From Bacteroidales bacterium UBA5219 (lineage in GTDB: Bacteria > Bacteroidota > Bacteroidia > Bacteroidales > ML635J-15), in NCBI GenBank assembly GCA_002412425.1, contig DHVB01000083.1, forward strand, positions 1 to 20,110: a DNA stretch of 20,110 bases. The letters are read 5' to 3'. Numbering within the stretch: position 1 is the first letter of the stretch; every line of letters starts with the position of its first letter. Shown here in pieces: positions 7,385 to 14,868 of the stretch. The position numbers and the translations under genes were made by a program. Under the pieces are notes generated by a model. That model saw only the letters and a program-made list of their open reading frames with translations. It did not search any database and had not been told where the DNA came from.

Positions 7385-7972
7385 TTAAAATGTCTCAAAA
7401 TCTTTTAAATCTCTATTCACTACACTTCCCGCTTGAACATATACATTATTTCCAATCTTAACATTAGGTAAGACTATGCTCCCAACGCTAATATATGTTT
7501 CACTTCCAATTTCGCAAGGTCCAATTAGAGCACAAAGAGGTGATATGTTGACAAAATCACCTATTGTAATTTTATGACTAATGCTTGAATTGCTATGTAT
7601 GAAACATGATTTGCCTATTTTAACATCATAAGATATATGCACTCCAGGGTGTATTATAGTTGCATTTTCTTGTAGTTTTGAAATGCTCATGTTTTTATTC
7701 CAAATCACATTGGTTGGTTTTGCATTTAGTTGAATGAATTTATCAAACATTTTTTTTCTTCTTCGTGGATTACCAATACTAACACAAAATCTATTGTCAA
7801 TTTTTAATGCTTCTATTAGCGTTTCGGTATCTTTGATAACCATATATTTTTCAAAAATAAAATCTTCAGCATTTTTATTTTCGTCATAAAAAAATATATT
7901 ATCAGTTTTACCTTGTTCTAAAAGCATTGCTAAAGTTTCTTTTCCAGCAGAACCGCAACCAACTAGTATCAT
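7385..7972 (-). CDS. NeuD/PglD-family acyltransferase (left-handed beta helix)
   Basis: A 195-residue protein with an N-terminal Rossmann-like sugar-nucleotide part (MILVGCGSAGKETLAML, about 1-85) and a C-terminal hexapeptide-repeat beta helix (about 100-190) with many I/V-G-x-x motifs. This is the domain order of PglD and NeuD. His133 in ISHKITIGDF matches the catalytic base of PglD. These enzymes N-acylate an amino sugar nucleotide, normally from acetyl-CoA. It follows the DegT-type aminotransferase by four bases, which supports an aminotransfer-acylation pair making an N-acylamino sugar. The FAS-like genes nearby raise the possibility of another acyl donor. It converges with the FabL-like gene across 89 bases; no clear terminator is visible there. 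Confidence 0.88.
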   Translation of the reverse strand: MILVGCGSAGKETLAMLLEQGKTDNIFFYDENKNAEDFIFEKYMVIKDTETLIEALKIDNRFCVSIGNPRRRKKMFDKFIQLNAKPTNVIWNKNMSISKLQENATIIHPGVHISYDVKIGKSCFIHSNSSISHKITIGDFVNISPLCALIGPCEIGSETYISVGSIVLPNVKIGNNVYVQAGSVVNRDLKDFETF

Positions 7973-7976
7973 ATCT

Positions 7977-9074
7977 TTAATAATTATTTATTAAGTTACA
8001 AATATAAGAAATTTCTTCTTTCGTTAAGTTAGGATAAATCGGTAAACTCAAAACTTTTTCTTTTGCATATTCGCTATTTTGTAAATTATGTGTTTTGAAT
8101 TCAAAACTTTTTAAAAGTTTTTGTTCGTGTAAAAGTGTGGAATAGTGAATTTTGGTTTCTATACCATTGTTGTTCAAATGTTTTCTCAATTCATTTCTAT
8201 CTCTTGTTTGAATAACAAATTTATGATATGTTGAAAATTGGTTTGAGTTCGGTTTTAATATTTTTATGTTTTTATTATTTGATAGCTCAGCAAAATATTG
8301 GTTGGCGATATTATTGTTTCTTTCCAAAATTGAATCTAAATTTTCTAATTGTAAGTTTATTATAGATGCATTAAGTTCGGAAATTTTACTATTGTATCCA
8401 AGAATTTCAAATTCTCCATTTTGGTTTCTACCGTGGTGAATTAATTTTGTGAGTTTATCATAATATGCTTGATTATTTGTAAGAACAACTCCTCCAGTTC
8501 CAAATGCCGAGATAATTTTAGTCGGATCAAAACTTATACAGCTTAAATCGCCTTGTTCACCACCATTCAAATTGTTTACTTTTGACCCTAAAGCCTGTGC
8601 TGCATCTTCAATCAATATTATGTTTTTTTCTTTTAAAAAAGATTTTAACTCGCTTAAATCTTGAGAACATCCGAATAGTTGAACAAAAATTACAGCTTTA
8701 GTGTTGGGAGTAATTGCTTTTTTTATTAAGTCAAAGTCTAAAGTTAATGTCTCTGGTGAAATATCAACAAAAACTGGTTTAGCATTGCACATTAATATTG
8801 GGCTTAAACTTGCAATATATGAAAAGGAAGGTAAAATAATTTCGTCACTAGGTTTTATATCAATTGTTTTTAGAGCTAAAAATATGGCATTAGTACAAGA
8901 TGATGTTGTTAAGGCAAATTTTCTATTACAAAGTTTAGATATTTTTGTTTCAAGAATTTGAATTTCATTTGCTCTAATATATTCTCCAGTATTTAGAACT
9001 CTCTCAAGATTTAAAAGAATTTTCTCCTTATTCTCTGAATAAAAACCACTGAATTTATTAAAAGCAATTTTCAT
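7977..9074 (-). CDS. DegT/DnrJ/EryC1/StrS-family sugar aminotransferase
   Basis: A 365-residue PLP-dependent aminotransferase of fold type I. TTSSCTNAI at 56-64 forms the phosphate-binding turn. The EDAAQALGS segment at 156-164 supplies the Asp that contacts the PLP nitrogen and the Gln of this family. Lys186 in SFDPTKIISAFGTGG is the predicted Schiff-base lysine. Family members transfer an amino group from glutamate to a 3- or 4-keto sugar nucleotide. Its acylation partner lies four bases downstream, and the ABC transporter ATPase ends four bases upstream. A matching 4,6-dehydratase is not in the window, so the keto-sugar donor must come from elsewhere. Regiospecificity is not predictable. 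Confidence 0.93.
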   Translation of the reverse strand: MKIAFNKFSGFYSENKEKILLNLERVLNTGEYIRANEIQILETKISKLCNRKFALTTSSCTNAIFLALKTIDIKPSDEIILPSFSYIASLSPILMCNAKPVFVDISPETLTLDFDLIKKAITPNTKAVIFVQLFGCSQDLSELKSFLKEKNIILIEDAAQALGSKVNNLNGGEQGDLSCISFDPTKIISAFGTGGVVLTNNQAYYDKLTKLIHHGRNQNGEFEILGYNSKISELNASIINLQLENLDSILERNNNIANQYFAELSNNKNIKILKPNSNQFSTYHKFVIQTRDRNELRKHLNNNGIETKIHYSTLLHEQKLLKSFEFKTHNLQNSEYAKEKVLSLPIYPNLTKEEISYICNLINNY

Positions 9075-9078
9075 ATTA

Positions 9079-10299
9079 CTAGTTTATAATTTTGATTGGT
9101 AAATTTACGTATCCCGATACTTTAGAAATATTGCTGTCGCCGACTAGCTTAATTTCAAGCAAATCTTTATAAGAAATAATTAATTCCCCATTTAAATTTG
9201 CGACAATTAGTGAAAACATTAATTTTATTTCGTTTAAAGTATTTTTTTCAATTAATAAAGTTATTTCTTTTTTAATAATTTTTTTTGATGGTGGCAATTT
9301 TATATAATGTGTACTTATTATATTCCAATGCATATCAACTAATGTTAAGATTATATTAACATCTTCGGGAAAATAATAGCTGAAATTTAGTTTTATATAT
9401 ATATCTTTATCATAATTTATTGTTTTAGTGATATTGTCTAAAGAATTTGAAATAGAGAAATTTGATAAATTGAAATCAGCAATTTCAGAGCTTATCTCAG
9501 ACTTTTTGATTGTTTTAAGACTTTGTTCGTTTATTGAATTAGATATTGATATATTTACATCTCGATTTTTGTCTAAAATCTCTTTAAATAATAAAGTCGC
9601 TTTATTTGGTGTACCTTCAAAGTCTATTTGTCCTAAGTTTATTAATACCATTTTATTGCAAATTTGATATATAGACATAGGCATGTGGGTTACAATTAAA
9701 ATAGTTGCTCCATTATTTTTCAGTTTTTCTAGTTCCTTAATTACTTTCGACTGAAACCCCAAATCCCCCACACTTAAAACTTCGTCAAATAAATAAATGT
9801 CGGCTTCTATGTTTGTAATTATTGCAAAGGCTAATCTCATATACATTCCTGAAGAATAATACTTTACAGGTGTATTTATAAAATCAGCAAAACCAAACAT
9901 TTCAATTATTTGTTCTAATTTAGATTTAATTTGTTTTTTACTTAATCCGTAAAGTCGTCCAGATAAAAATATATTTTCATAACCTGATAAATCGGGTTGA
10001 AAGCCAATACCAATTTCTAAAATAGATGCAATTTTTCCATTTATTTCTATTTTACCGCTAGTTGGTGGTGTAACTTCGGCTAAAATTTTTAAAAGAGTAG
10101 ATTTTCCAGCTCCGTTAGGACCAATTATTCCAATTATTTCGCCTTTGTTAATTTCTAAATTAATGTTTTTTAAAGCAAAAAATGATTCAGCATTATTATT
10201 TGATTTTATATTTTTGAACAAATTTGAACTTGATTGCTTTTTTTTATAATACTTCTTGTTCAAATCTTTAATTACTATGGCTTTTTCGTGCTGAATCAT
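9079..10299 (-). CDS. wzt: Polysaccharide ABC transporter ATP-binding protein, Wzt type with C-terminal domain
   Basis: A 406-residue ATPase. The nucleotide-binding domain has Walker A GPNGAGKST at 60-68, signature YSSGM at 148-152, Walker B IYLFDE at 168-173 and switch His205. The C-terminal ~155 residues (about 250-406) are strand-rich and unrelated to the ATPase core. They resemble the carbohydrate-binding extension of Wzt proteins that recognise the modified end of the chain in O9a-type systems. With Wzm it moves finished, lipid-linked polysaccharide across the inner membrane. The start overlaps the Wzm stop by four bases (ATGA). The extension suggests that the exported glycan carries a terminal mark, though its own specificity cannot be read. 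Confidence 0.92.
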   Translation of the reverse strand: MIQHEKAIVIKDLNKKYYKKKQSSSNLFKNIKSNNNAESFFALKNINLEINKGEIIGIIGPNGAGKSTLLKILAEVTPPTSGKIEINGKIASILEIGIGFQPDLSGYENIFLSGRLYGLSKKQIKSKLEQIIEMFGFADFINTPVKYYSSGMYMRLAFAIITNIEADIYLFDEVLSVGDLGFQSKVIKELEKLKNNGATILIVTHMPMSIYQICNKMVLINLGQIDFEGTPNKATLLFKEILDKNRDVNISISNSINEQSLKTIKKSEISSEIADFNLSNFSISNSLDNITKTINYDKDIYIKLNFSYYFPEDVNIILTLVDMHWNIISTHYIKLPPSKKIIKKEITLLIEKNTLNEIKLMFSLIVANLNGELIISYKDLLEIKLVGDSNISKVSGYVNLPIKIIN

Positions 10300-11111
10300 A
10301 ATAAATCAGTAATTTTCTTTTCTAAATTTTTGTAAATAAAAATAGCTGAAATAAATAATATAAAAACAATTGCAAATCCAATTAAATATCCGTTGTCGGG
10401 TATGGCTGTGCAGAAAAGAGCAGCACGTGAGTATTCTATGATTCCTGCTACAGGATTGATGTATAAAATAAATCTAAAATTTTCTGGTACTATTGTTCCT
10501 GGATAAAAAACAGGTGTAATAAAAATCACAAAGTTTGTAATTTGAATTATAATTTGACTTAAATCTCTTATGTAAAGCGATAAAATGCTTGTCCATAAAC
10601 CTACAGCTAATCCAGATATTATTAAAACTAAAATAATAGGAAAAATATAAAACCAGCCAAAGTTGGGTGTTAATCCAAAAATAAAAAATAATATTACAAA
10701 CAAAATGAATCCAGCAGCTAAATCAACTAAACCTGGAAAAACTTTCGCTAATGTTAGGTTTATTCTGGGAAAGTAAAGTTTTGTTATTAAATGTTCAGAA
10801 CTTATTAATGCTCCGCTTGATGTGCCTACCAAATAAGAGAAAAATTGCCAAATAATTATGCCTGGTAAAGCAAAAACAGGATAAGGAATGTTGCCTGTGT
10901 CAATTTTTATTGCAATTCCAAAAATTAACCAATAAACCGCTAAACCAATTAAACTTTGAATTAATGAAAGAAAAATGCCTGTATATGTTTTGGCATATTT
11001 GTTTTTTATTTCTCCTATTGCAAGCGAATGTGAAAAAAATCTATAATCCCAAATTAATTTGAGATAGCTAAATATAGACATCTTGCTATTTGCTTCTATA
11101 GTTTTTTTCAT
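10296..11111 (-). CDS. wzm: Polysaccharide ABC transporter permease, Wzm type
   Basis: A 271-residue ABC-2 type permease. About six hydrophobic segments are visible (roughly 47-68, 79-96, 122-147, 155-176, 189-205, 243-260), with the family hallmarks FFSYLVGTSSGAL and the late VFYPGTIVPENFR loop followed by INPVAGIIEYSR. It forms the inner-membrane channel for the polysaccharide together with Wzt. I choose the ATG at 11109-11111, which overlaps the epimerase stop as ATGA. A frame two codons longer would need a TTG start. The start and stop overlaps on both sides place it firmly in one operon with epimerase and Wzt. Confidence 0.93.
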   Translation of the reverse strand: MKKTIEANSKMSIFSYLKLIWDYRFFSHSLAIGEIKNKYAKTYTGIFLSLIQSLIGLAVYWLIFGIAIKIDTGNIPYPVFALPGIIIWQFFSYLVGTSSGALISSEHLITKLYFPRINLTLAKVFPGLVDLAAGFILFVILFFIFGLTPNFGWFYIFPIILVLIISGLAVGLWTSILSLYIRDLSQIIIQITNFVIFITPVFYPGTIVPENFRFILYINPVAGIIEYSRAALFCTAIPDNGYLIGFAIVFILFISAIFIYKNLEKKITDLL

Positions 11112-12061
11112 AAACAATGGTTTTTATACCAAGTTAAATAATTTTTTATTCCGTGTTCAATATCTGTTTGGCATTTAAAGCCTAAGAGTTCGCTTGCTTT
11201 TTTATTATTTGCCCAAGTTATTTCAGATTCGCCATTTATAGGTTCTATATTATTTATTTTGAGTTTTTTATTTGTTTCTTTTTCAAAAATTTGAATAATT
11301 TCTGAAAGTTTTACTGGTTTTCCATTTCCTAAATTAAAAACTTCAAATTTTGTGTTTTTATAATTTAAAGCTTTGTCAATTCCCAAAACAATATCATCTA
11401 CATACGTATAATCGCGTGCTGTACTTCCATCTCCAAAAATTCTTAACTTTTCATTTTTGTAAATACTATTTGCAATTTTATTCATTACCAAATCAGGACG
11501 TAATCTCGGCCCATAAACTGAAAAAAACCTTAATGAAATAAATCTTAAATTATATTTTTCAGAATATTCTTTTCCAATTTGTTCTGATAATAATTTTGTT
11601 TGAGCATATGGATTTATTGGCTTTAAATCTGTAAAATTTTCATCGAATGGAGTAGGAGCATTGCCATAAATGCTTGATGATGAGGCGAAAATAAACTGCT
11701 CAATATTTTTTTGAATAGCTAATTCTAAGATGCTTTTTGTGCCTTGAACATTAATTTCTTCGTAAACAATAGGATTTTTAATTGAGTATCTAACTCCAGC
11801 TTTTGCTGCTAAATGAATAACTGCATCAAACTCTCCATCTATAATTTTAGAAAGTTTATTTTTATTTTTAATATCCTCATTTATAAAAGTGAAATTTGGA
11901 TTTTTAAGAGCTTGCTTTATATTATTTTGCTTTAGCGTAAAAGAATAGTAGTCATCAAAATTGTCTATACAAACAATTTCATTTCCTTTACTTAGTAAAT
12001 AATCACAAAGATTACTTCCAATAAATCCTGCACCACCAGTAACAATTATTCTTTTGCTCAT
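11108..12061 (-). CDS. NAD-dependent sugar-nucleotide epimerase (UDP-glucuronate/UDP-glucose 4-epimerase-like)
   Basis: A 317-residue extended SDR. The NAD-binding loop GGAGFIG is at 9-15, ASSSSIYG at 126-133 holds the active-site Ser, and Tyr152-x3-Lys156 (YAQTK) is the catalytic pair. RFFSVYGPRLRPDLVM at about 178-193 is the substrate-binding segment typical of UDP-glucuronate 4-epimerases and close relatives. It should invert C4 of a UDP-hexose or UDP-hexuronate for the polysaccharide. A hexuronate product would fit the AsnB-like amidotransferase in the same locus, but this link is inference. It is the first gene of the transport operon and has its own promoter region with a strong inverted repeat. 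Confidence 0.9.
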   Translation of the reverse strand: MSKRIIVTGGAGFIGSNLCDYLLSKGNEIVCIDNFDDYYSFTLKQNNIKQALKNPNFTFINEDIKNKNKLSKIIDGEFDAVIHLAAKAGVRYSIKNPIVYEEINVQGTKSILELAIQKNIEQFIFASSSSIYGNAPTPFDENFTDLKPINPYAQTKLLSEQIGKEYSEKYNLRFISLRFFSVYGPRLRPDLVMNKIANSIYKNEKLRIFGDGSTARDYTYVDDIVLGIDKALNYKNTKFEVFNLGNGKPVKLSEIIQIFEKETNKKLKINNIEPINGESEITWANNKKASELLGFKCQTDIEHGIKNYLTWYKNHCL

Positions 12062-12070
12062 GAAAAAGTT

Positions 12071-12096
12071 AATAGTTTATGCAAATATAAACTATT
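12071..12096. promoter_or_regulatory. Perfect 10-bp inverted repeat over the epimerase-operon promoter
   Basis: AATAGTTTAT (12071-12080) and ATAAACTATT (12087-12096) are perfect inverted repeats around a 6-base spacer. The minus-strand -7 element TATATTTG (12082-12089) lies inside the palindrome, ending 20 bases from the ATG at 12061. The layout fits an operator for a dimeric regulator, or a stem at the start of the transcript. A clear -33 TTG box is not seen. Confidence 0.5.
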
Positions 12097-12151
12097 TTAT
12101 TAAATATCTTGAAAATTTGTATGAATTTTAGAATAGATTATATTCATAAAC

Positions 12152-12181
12152 AAAAGCCTCACCAATTTTGATAAGGCTTTT
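12152..12181 (-). terminator. Rho-independent terminator after the cysteate-synthase-like gene
   Basis: Arms 12152-12163 and 12170-12181 enclose a 6-base loop. In the minus-strand RNA they pair over 12 bp with two G-U wobbles (those positions are mismatches on the plus strand, which gives the orientation). The right-hand side in the RNA ends in GGCUUUUGUUU, a usable U-rich tail. It lies 25 bases beyond the stop codon at 12207 and separates the lipid genes from the polysaccharide operon. Confidence 0.75.
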
Positions 12182-12206
12182 GATTATTTATGATTTTAGT
12201 ATTTTT

Positions 12207-13520
12207 TTATTTTAAAACATCATTCCAAAGTTGTTGTCTGTAGTCATCAATTTGATGAGGCTTGCATTCGTCAACAGAGGAAATGTCTTTTGATGTGTAA
12301 ATCATTTGTTCAACAAATTCTGGTGCACGACGTACGCCTTCACCTATGTTAATAATTATGGTTTCATCAGATTTTAGTAAGTTTTTTTCTAAGGCTTCAA
12401 AAAATCCACCTAAACAAACTGCAGAGGCTGGTCCTAATAGAAGTTTCCTTTCGTATGCAACTAATCTTCCTATTGGAACAAGTTTTTCTTCTTTCATTCT
12501 AATGAAAGTTCCTCCACTTTTTTTAATAATTCTTGAAACAATAGGGTAGGTTGCGGGATTTCCTGTTGCTAGAGTAGGAACTTGAGTTTGTGGATTATCT
12601 AAAATTGGATAATCGTTTTCATAGTTCTTAGGGAAATTTTTTGCTTCAGCTTTTTCCCATGCTTGAGTCATCGGGTCGCATGCATCGGGTTGAACCATTA
12701 TCATACGTGGATTTTTAATTTCTGGGAAAGTTTTCTTAATTTCTCTAACGCCTTTATCTAAGGCAATAGGTCCCGTTCCGCCACTAATAGCTTGAATGTA
12801 AACATCAGGCATTTTTCCAATTTGACGTAACCATTCAAAAACCATAGTTTTTTTAGCTTCAACTCTAAGTGGGTCAATATTTCCAGAAGAAATTAAAATA
12901 TTGTATTTTTTTGCATATTCAGCAGCAATTTCTTTTGCTTTTGAATAATCGCCTTTTACTCTATATACATTTTGTCCAAAGGCACTAATCATTGCTTCCG
13001 AAGACTTTAATGCATTTTCTGGAAGAAATATTGAACAATTAATTCCAGCTATAGAAAGATAACGAGCATAAGAAGTTGCTGTATTACCAGTAGATGCAAC
13101 GCAGTATTGATTTATGTCGTATTCTTTTAATACACTTGCAGCCAAAGCAGCAGCCACATCTTTAAAAGTGCCCGTTCCACCGTTTAAATCGTTACGATAA
13201 ACATAAATATCCAAATTTAAACCGTATTTTTCTTTTGCAAAATCTTCTAAGAACCACCATTTTTGCAAACTAATGGCTCCTTCATTTCTAGTAATTATAT
13301 TTTCTCTTCTATTTAGAGGTAAATAATAAAAATATTGCCAAAAACTTTCAGGATTTCCTTTCATTATTAGTGGTAGTTCGTTATAGTCGCTGTTATACCA
13401 AACTTCCGAGTGTTTGCTACCACACTTTGGACAAACTTGATTTTGCTCGAACCATGCACCAAAATCTTCGGTTATGTGTTCGCACTTTACGCATTGTAGG
13501 TAGTATTTAGATTCTTTCAT
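12207..13520 (-). CDS. Threonine-synthase-family PLP enzyme, probable cysteate synthase
   Basis: A 437-residue fold-type II PLP enzyme. An N-terminal zinc ribbon is visible (Cys10, Cys13, Cys30, Cys33). Lys120 in GTGTFKDVAAA is the predicted PLP lysine, ASTGNT at 142-147 binds the substrate carboxylate and SGGTG at 246-250 the PLP phosphate. Several blocks recall archaeal cysteate synthase from Methanosarcina, a threonine synthase paralogue that makes cysteate from phosphoserine and sulfite: KMPDVYIQA, the segment around DPMTQAWE, and GPASAV before the final INIGEG. The oxoamine synthase just upstream would use cysteate, as in capnine (sulfonolipid) formation in Bacteroidota. Ordinary threonine synthase is the main alternative; the neighbourhood has no homoserine pathway gene. 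Confidence 0.8.
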   Translation of the reverse strand: MKESKYYLQCVKCEHITEDFGAWFEQNQVCPKCGSKHSEVWYNSDYNELPLIMKGNPESFWQYFYYLPLNRRENIITRNEGAISLQKWWFLEDFAKEKYGLNLDIYVYRNDLNGGTGTFKDVAAALAASVLKEYDINQYCVASTGNTATSYARYLSIAGINCSIFLPENALKSSEAMISAFGQNVYRVKGDYSKAKEIAAEYAKKYNILISSGNIDPLRVEAKKTMVFEWLRQIGKMPDVYIQAISGGTGPIALDKGVREIKKTFPEIKNPRMIMVQPDACDPMTQAWEKAEAKNFPKNYENDYPILDNPQTQVPTLATGNPATYPIVSRIIKKSGGTFIRMKEEKLVPIGRLVAYERKLLLGPASAVCLGGFFEALEKNLLKSDETIIINIGEGVRRAPEFVEQMIYTSKDISSVDECKPHQIDDYRQQLWNDVLK

Positions 13521-13537
13521 AGCTTTAGCTTTTTAAC

Positions 13538-13572
13538 AAACAAAGCAGTATAAGTTTTATACCGCTTTGTTT
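13538..13572 (-). terminator. Strong stem-loop between oxoamine synthase and cysteate-synthase-like gene
   Basis: Arms 13538-13553 and 13557-13572 form a 16-bp stem with a 3-base loop. The single A-C mismatch on the plus strand becomes a G-U pair in minus-strand RNA, so the stem is made by transcripts leaving the oxoamine synthase gene. The RNA continues with a U-rich stretch (UUUGUUUGUU overlapping the arm). It is probably a full or partial terminator, 13 bases after that gene's stop, and leaves less than 20 bases before the next ATG. Confidence 0.7.
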
Positions 13573-13584
13573 TTTATAAAATTA

Positions 13585-14847
13585 TTATTCAACTTTCATT
13601 GATTGCATTTCTTTAGTGTTATAAACACCTGCTTCAAGATTTGCCTTGATTTTTTTGAAAACTTCTATAGTTTCATTAACATCTTCTAGAGTGTGTGCTG
13701 CAGTTGGAATAATTCTTAACATTAGCAAATCTTTTGGAATTACTGGATAAACTACCACAGAACAGAAAATATTGTGATTTTCTCTTAAATCGACAACAAT
13801 ATTTGTGCCTTCAGGAACTGAACCGCTGAAATAAACTGGAGTTACAGGTGATTGTGTGTTTCCAATGTTAAATCCATTGTCTTTTAATCCTTTTTGAAGA
13901 GCTTTAGCAATTTTCCAAAGTTTTTCTTTGTGTTCAGGTTGATTTTGTAGCATATCTAATCTTTTTAAAGCTCCAATAACCATTGGCATTGGTAAAGATT
14001 TTGCAAAAATTTGAGAACGCATATTGTATTTTAGAGCGTCAACAATAACTTCGTCTGAAGCTACAAAAGCACCTATTCCAGCCATAGCTTTTGCGAAAGT
14101 TGCAAAATAAATATCAACATCTTTTTGTAAGCCAAAGTGTTCGTCTGTTCCTGCTCCAGTTTCTCCCATAGTTCCAAATCCGTGAGCATCGTCAACTAAA
14201 ATTCTGAAGTTATATTTTTCTTTAAGTTTTACTATTTCTGGAAGGTTTCCTAAATCACCAGCCATACCAAAAACACCTTCAGTAATTACTAAAATTCCAC
14301 CACCGTTTTCTTTAGCTGTTTTTGTGGCAAATTTTAACATTTTTTCGCATCTTTCAATGTCGTTGTGAGGATAAACATAAGATTTCCCACCTTTAGCTTT
14401 ATGTAAAAATACTCCGTCCATTATACAAGCATGAGCTTCGGAATCATAAACTATAACATCTTTTCTAGTAGCTAAAGTATCAATAATAGATACCATACCT
14501 TGATAGCCATAATTTAAAAGATAAGCAGATTCGCGTTTAACGAATTTAGCAAGTCTATTTTCAAGTTCCTTGTGATATTTAGTTTCACCCGACATCATTC
14601 TAGCACCCATTGGGTAAGCCATTCCAAATTCTTTAGCAGCATCAGCGTCAGCTTTGCGAACTTCGGGGTGGTTTGCTAAACCTAAATAGTTGTTTAAACT
14701 CCAAGTAAGAACTTCTTTTCCTAAAAATTTCATTCTTGGTTTAATTTCACCTTCTAATTGAGGGAACATGAAGTAACCTTCAGCTTTTTGTTGGTATTGT
14801 CCTAGTGGACCTCTTGCTTCTTTTAATCTGTCAAAAATGTCAACCAT
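13585..14847 (-). CDS. Alpha-oxoamine synthase: cysteate acyltransferase or serine palmitoyltransferase
   Basis: A 420-residue PLP enzyme of the KBL/AONS/SPT family. GYQGM at 114-118 lies in the substrate region, His139 (EAHA) should stack on PLP, DDAHGFG at 219-225 holds the cofactor Asp and His, and Lys253 in FATFAKAMAG is the predicted Schiff-base lysine. The start MVDIFDRLKEARGPLGQYQ matches the Bacteroidota proteins that condense an amino acid with a long-chain acyl thioester. These are often mislabelled 2-amino-3-ketobutyrate CoA ligase. Next to a cysteate-synthase-like gene, the best reading is cysteate plus acyl thioester to 3-ketocapnine. Serine palmitoyltransferase for sphingolipids is the alternative and cannot be separated by eye. 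No threonine dehydrogenase gene is nearby. Confidence 0.87.
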   Translation of the reverse strand: MVDIFDRLKEARGPLGQYQQKAEGYFMFPQLEGEIKPRMKFLGKEVLTWSLNNYLGLANHPEVRKADADAAKEFGMAYPMGARMMSGETKYHKELENRLAKFVKRESAYLLNYGYQGMVSIIDTLATRKDVIVYDSEAHACIMDGVFLHKAKGGKSYVYPHNDIERCEKMLKFATKTAKENGGGILVITEGVFGMAGDLGNLPEIVKLKEKYNFRILVDDAHGFGTMGETGAGTDEHFGLQKDVDIYFATFAKAMAGIGAFVASDEVIVDALKYNMRSQIFAKSLPMPMVIGALKRLDMLQNQPEHKEKLWKIAKALQKGLKDNGFNIGNTQSPVTPVYFSGSVPEGTNIVVDLRENHNIFCSVVVYPVIPKDLLMLRIIPTAAHTLEDVNETIEVFKKIKANLEAGVYNTKEMQSMKVE

Positions 14848-14868
14848 AATATTTTTTTAATTTTAGTG

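Noticed and set aside
13585..14847. Threonine catabolism enzyme 2-amino-3-ketobutyrate CoA ligase (Kbl)
   Set aside because: No threonine dehydrogenase is adjacent, and the N-terminus and active-site surroundings match the Bacteroidota long-chain-acyl oxoamine synthases better.
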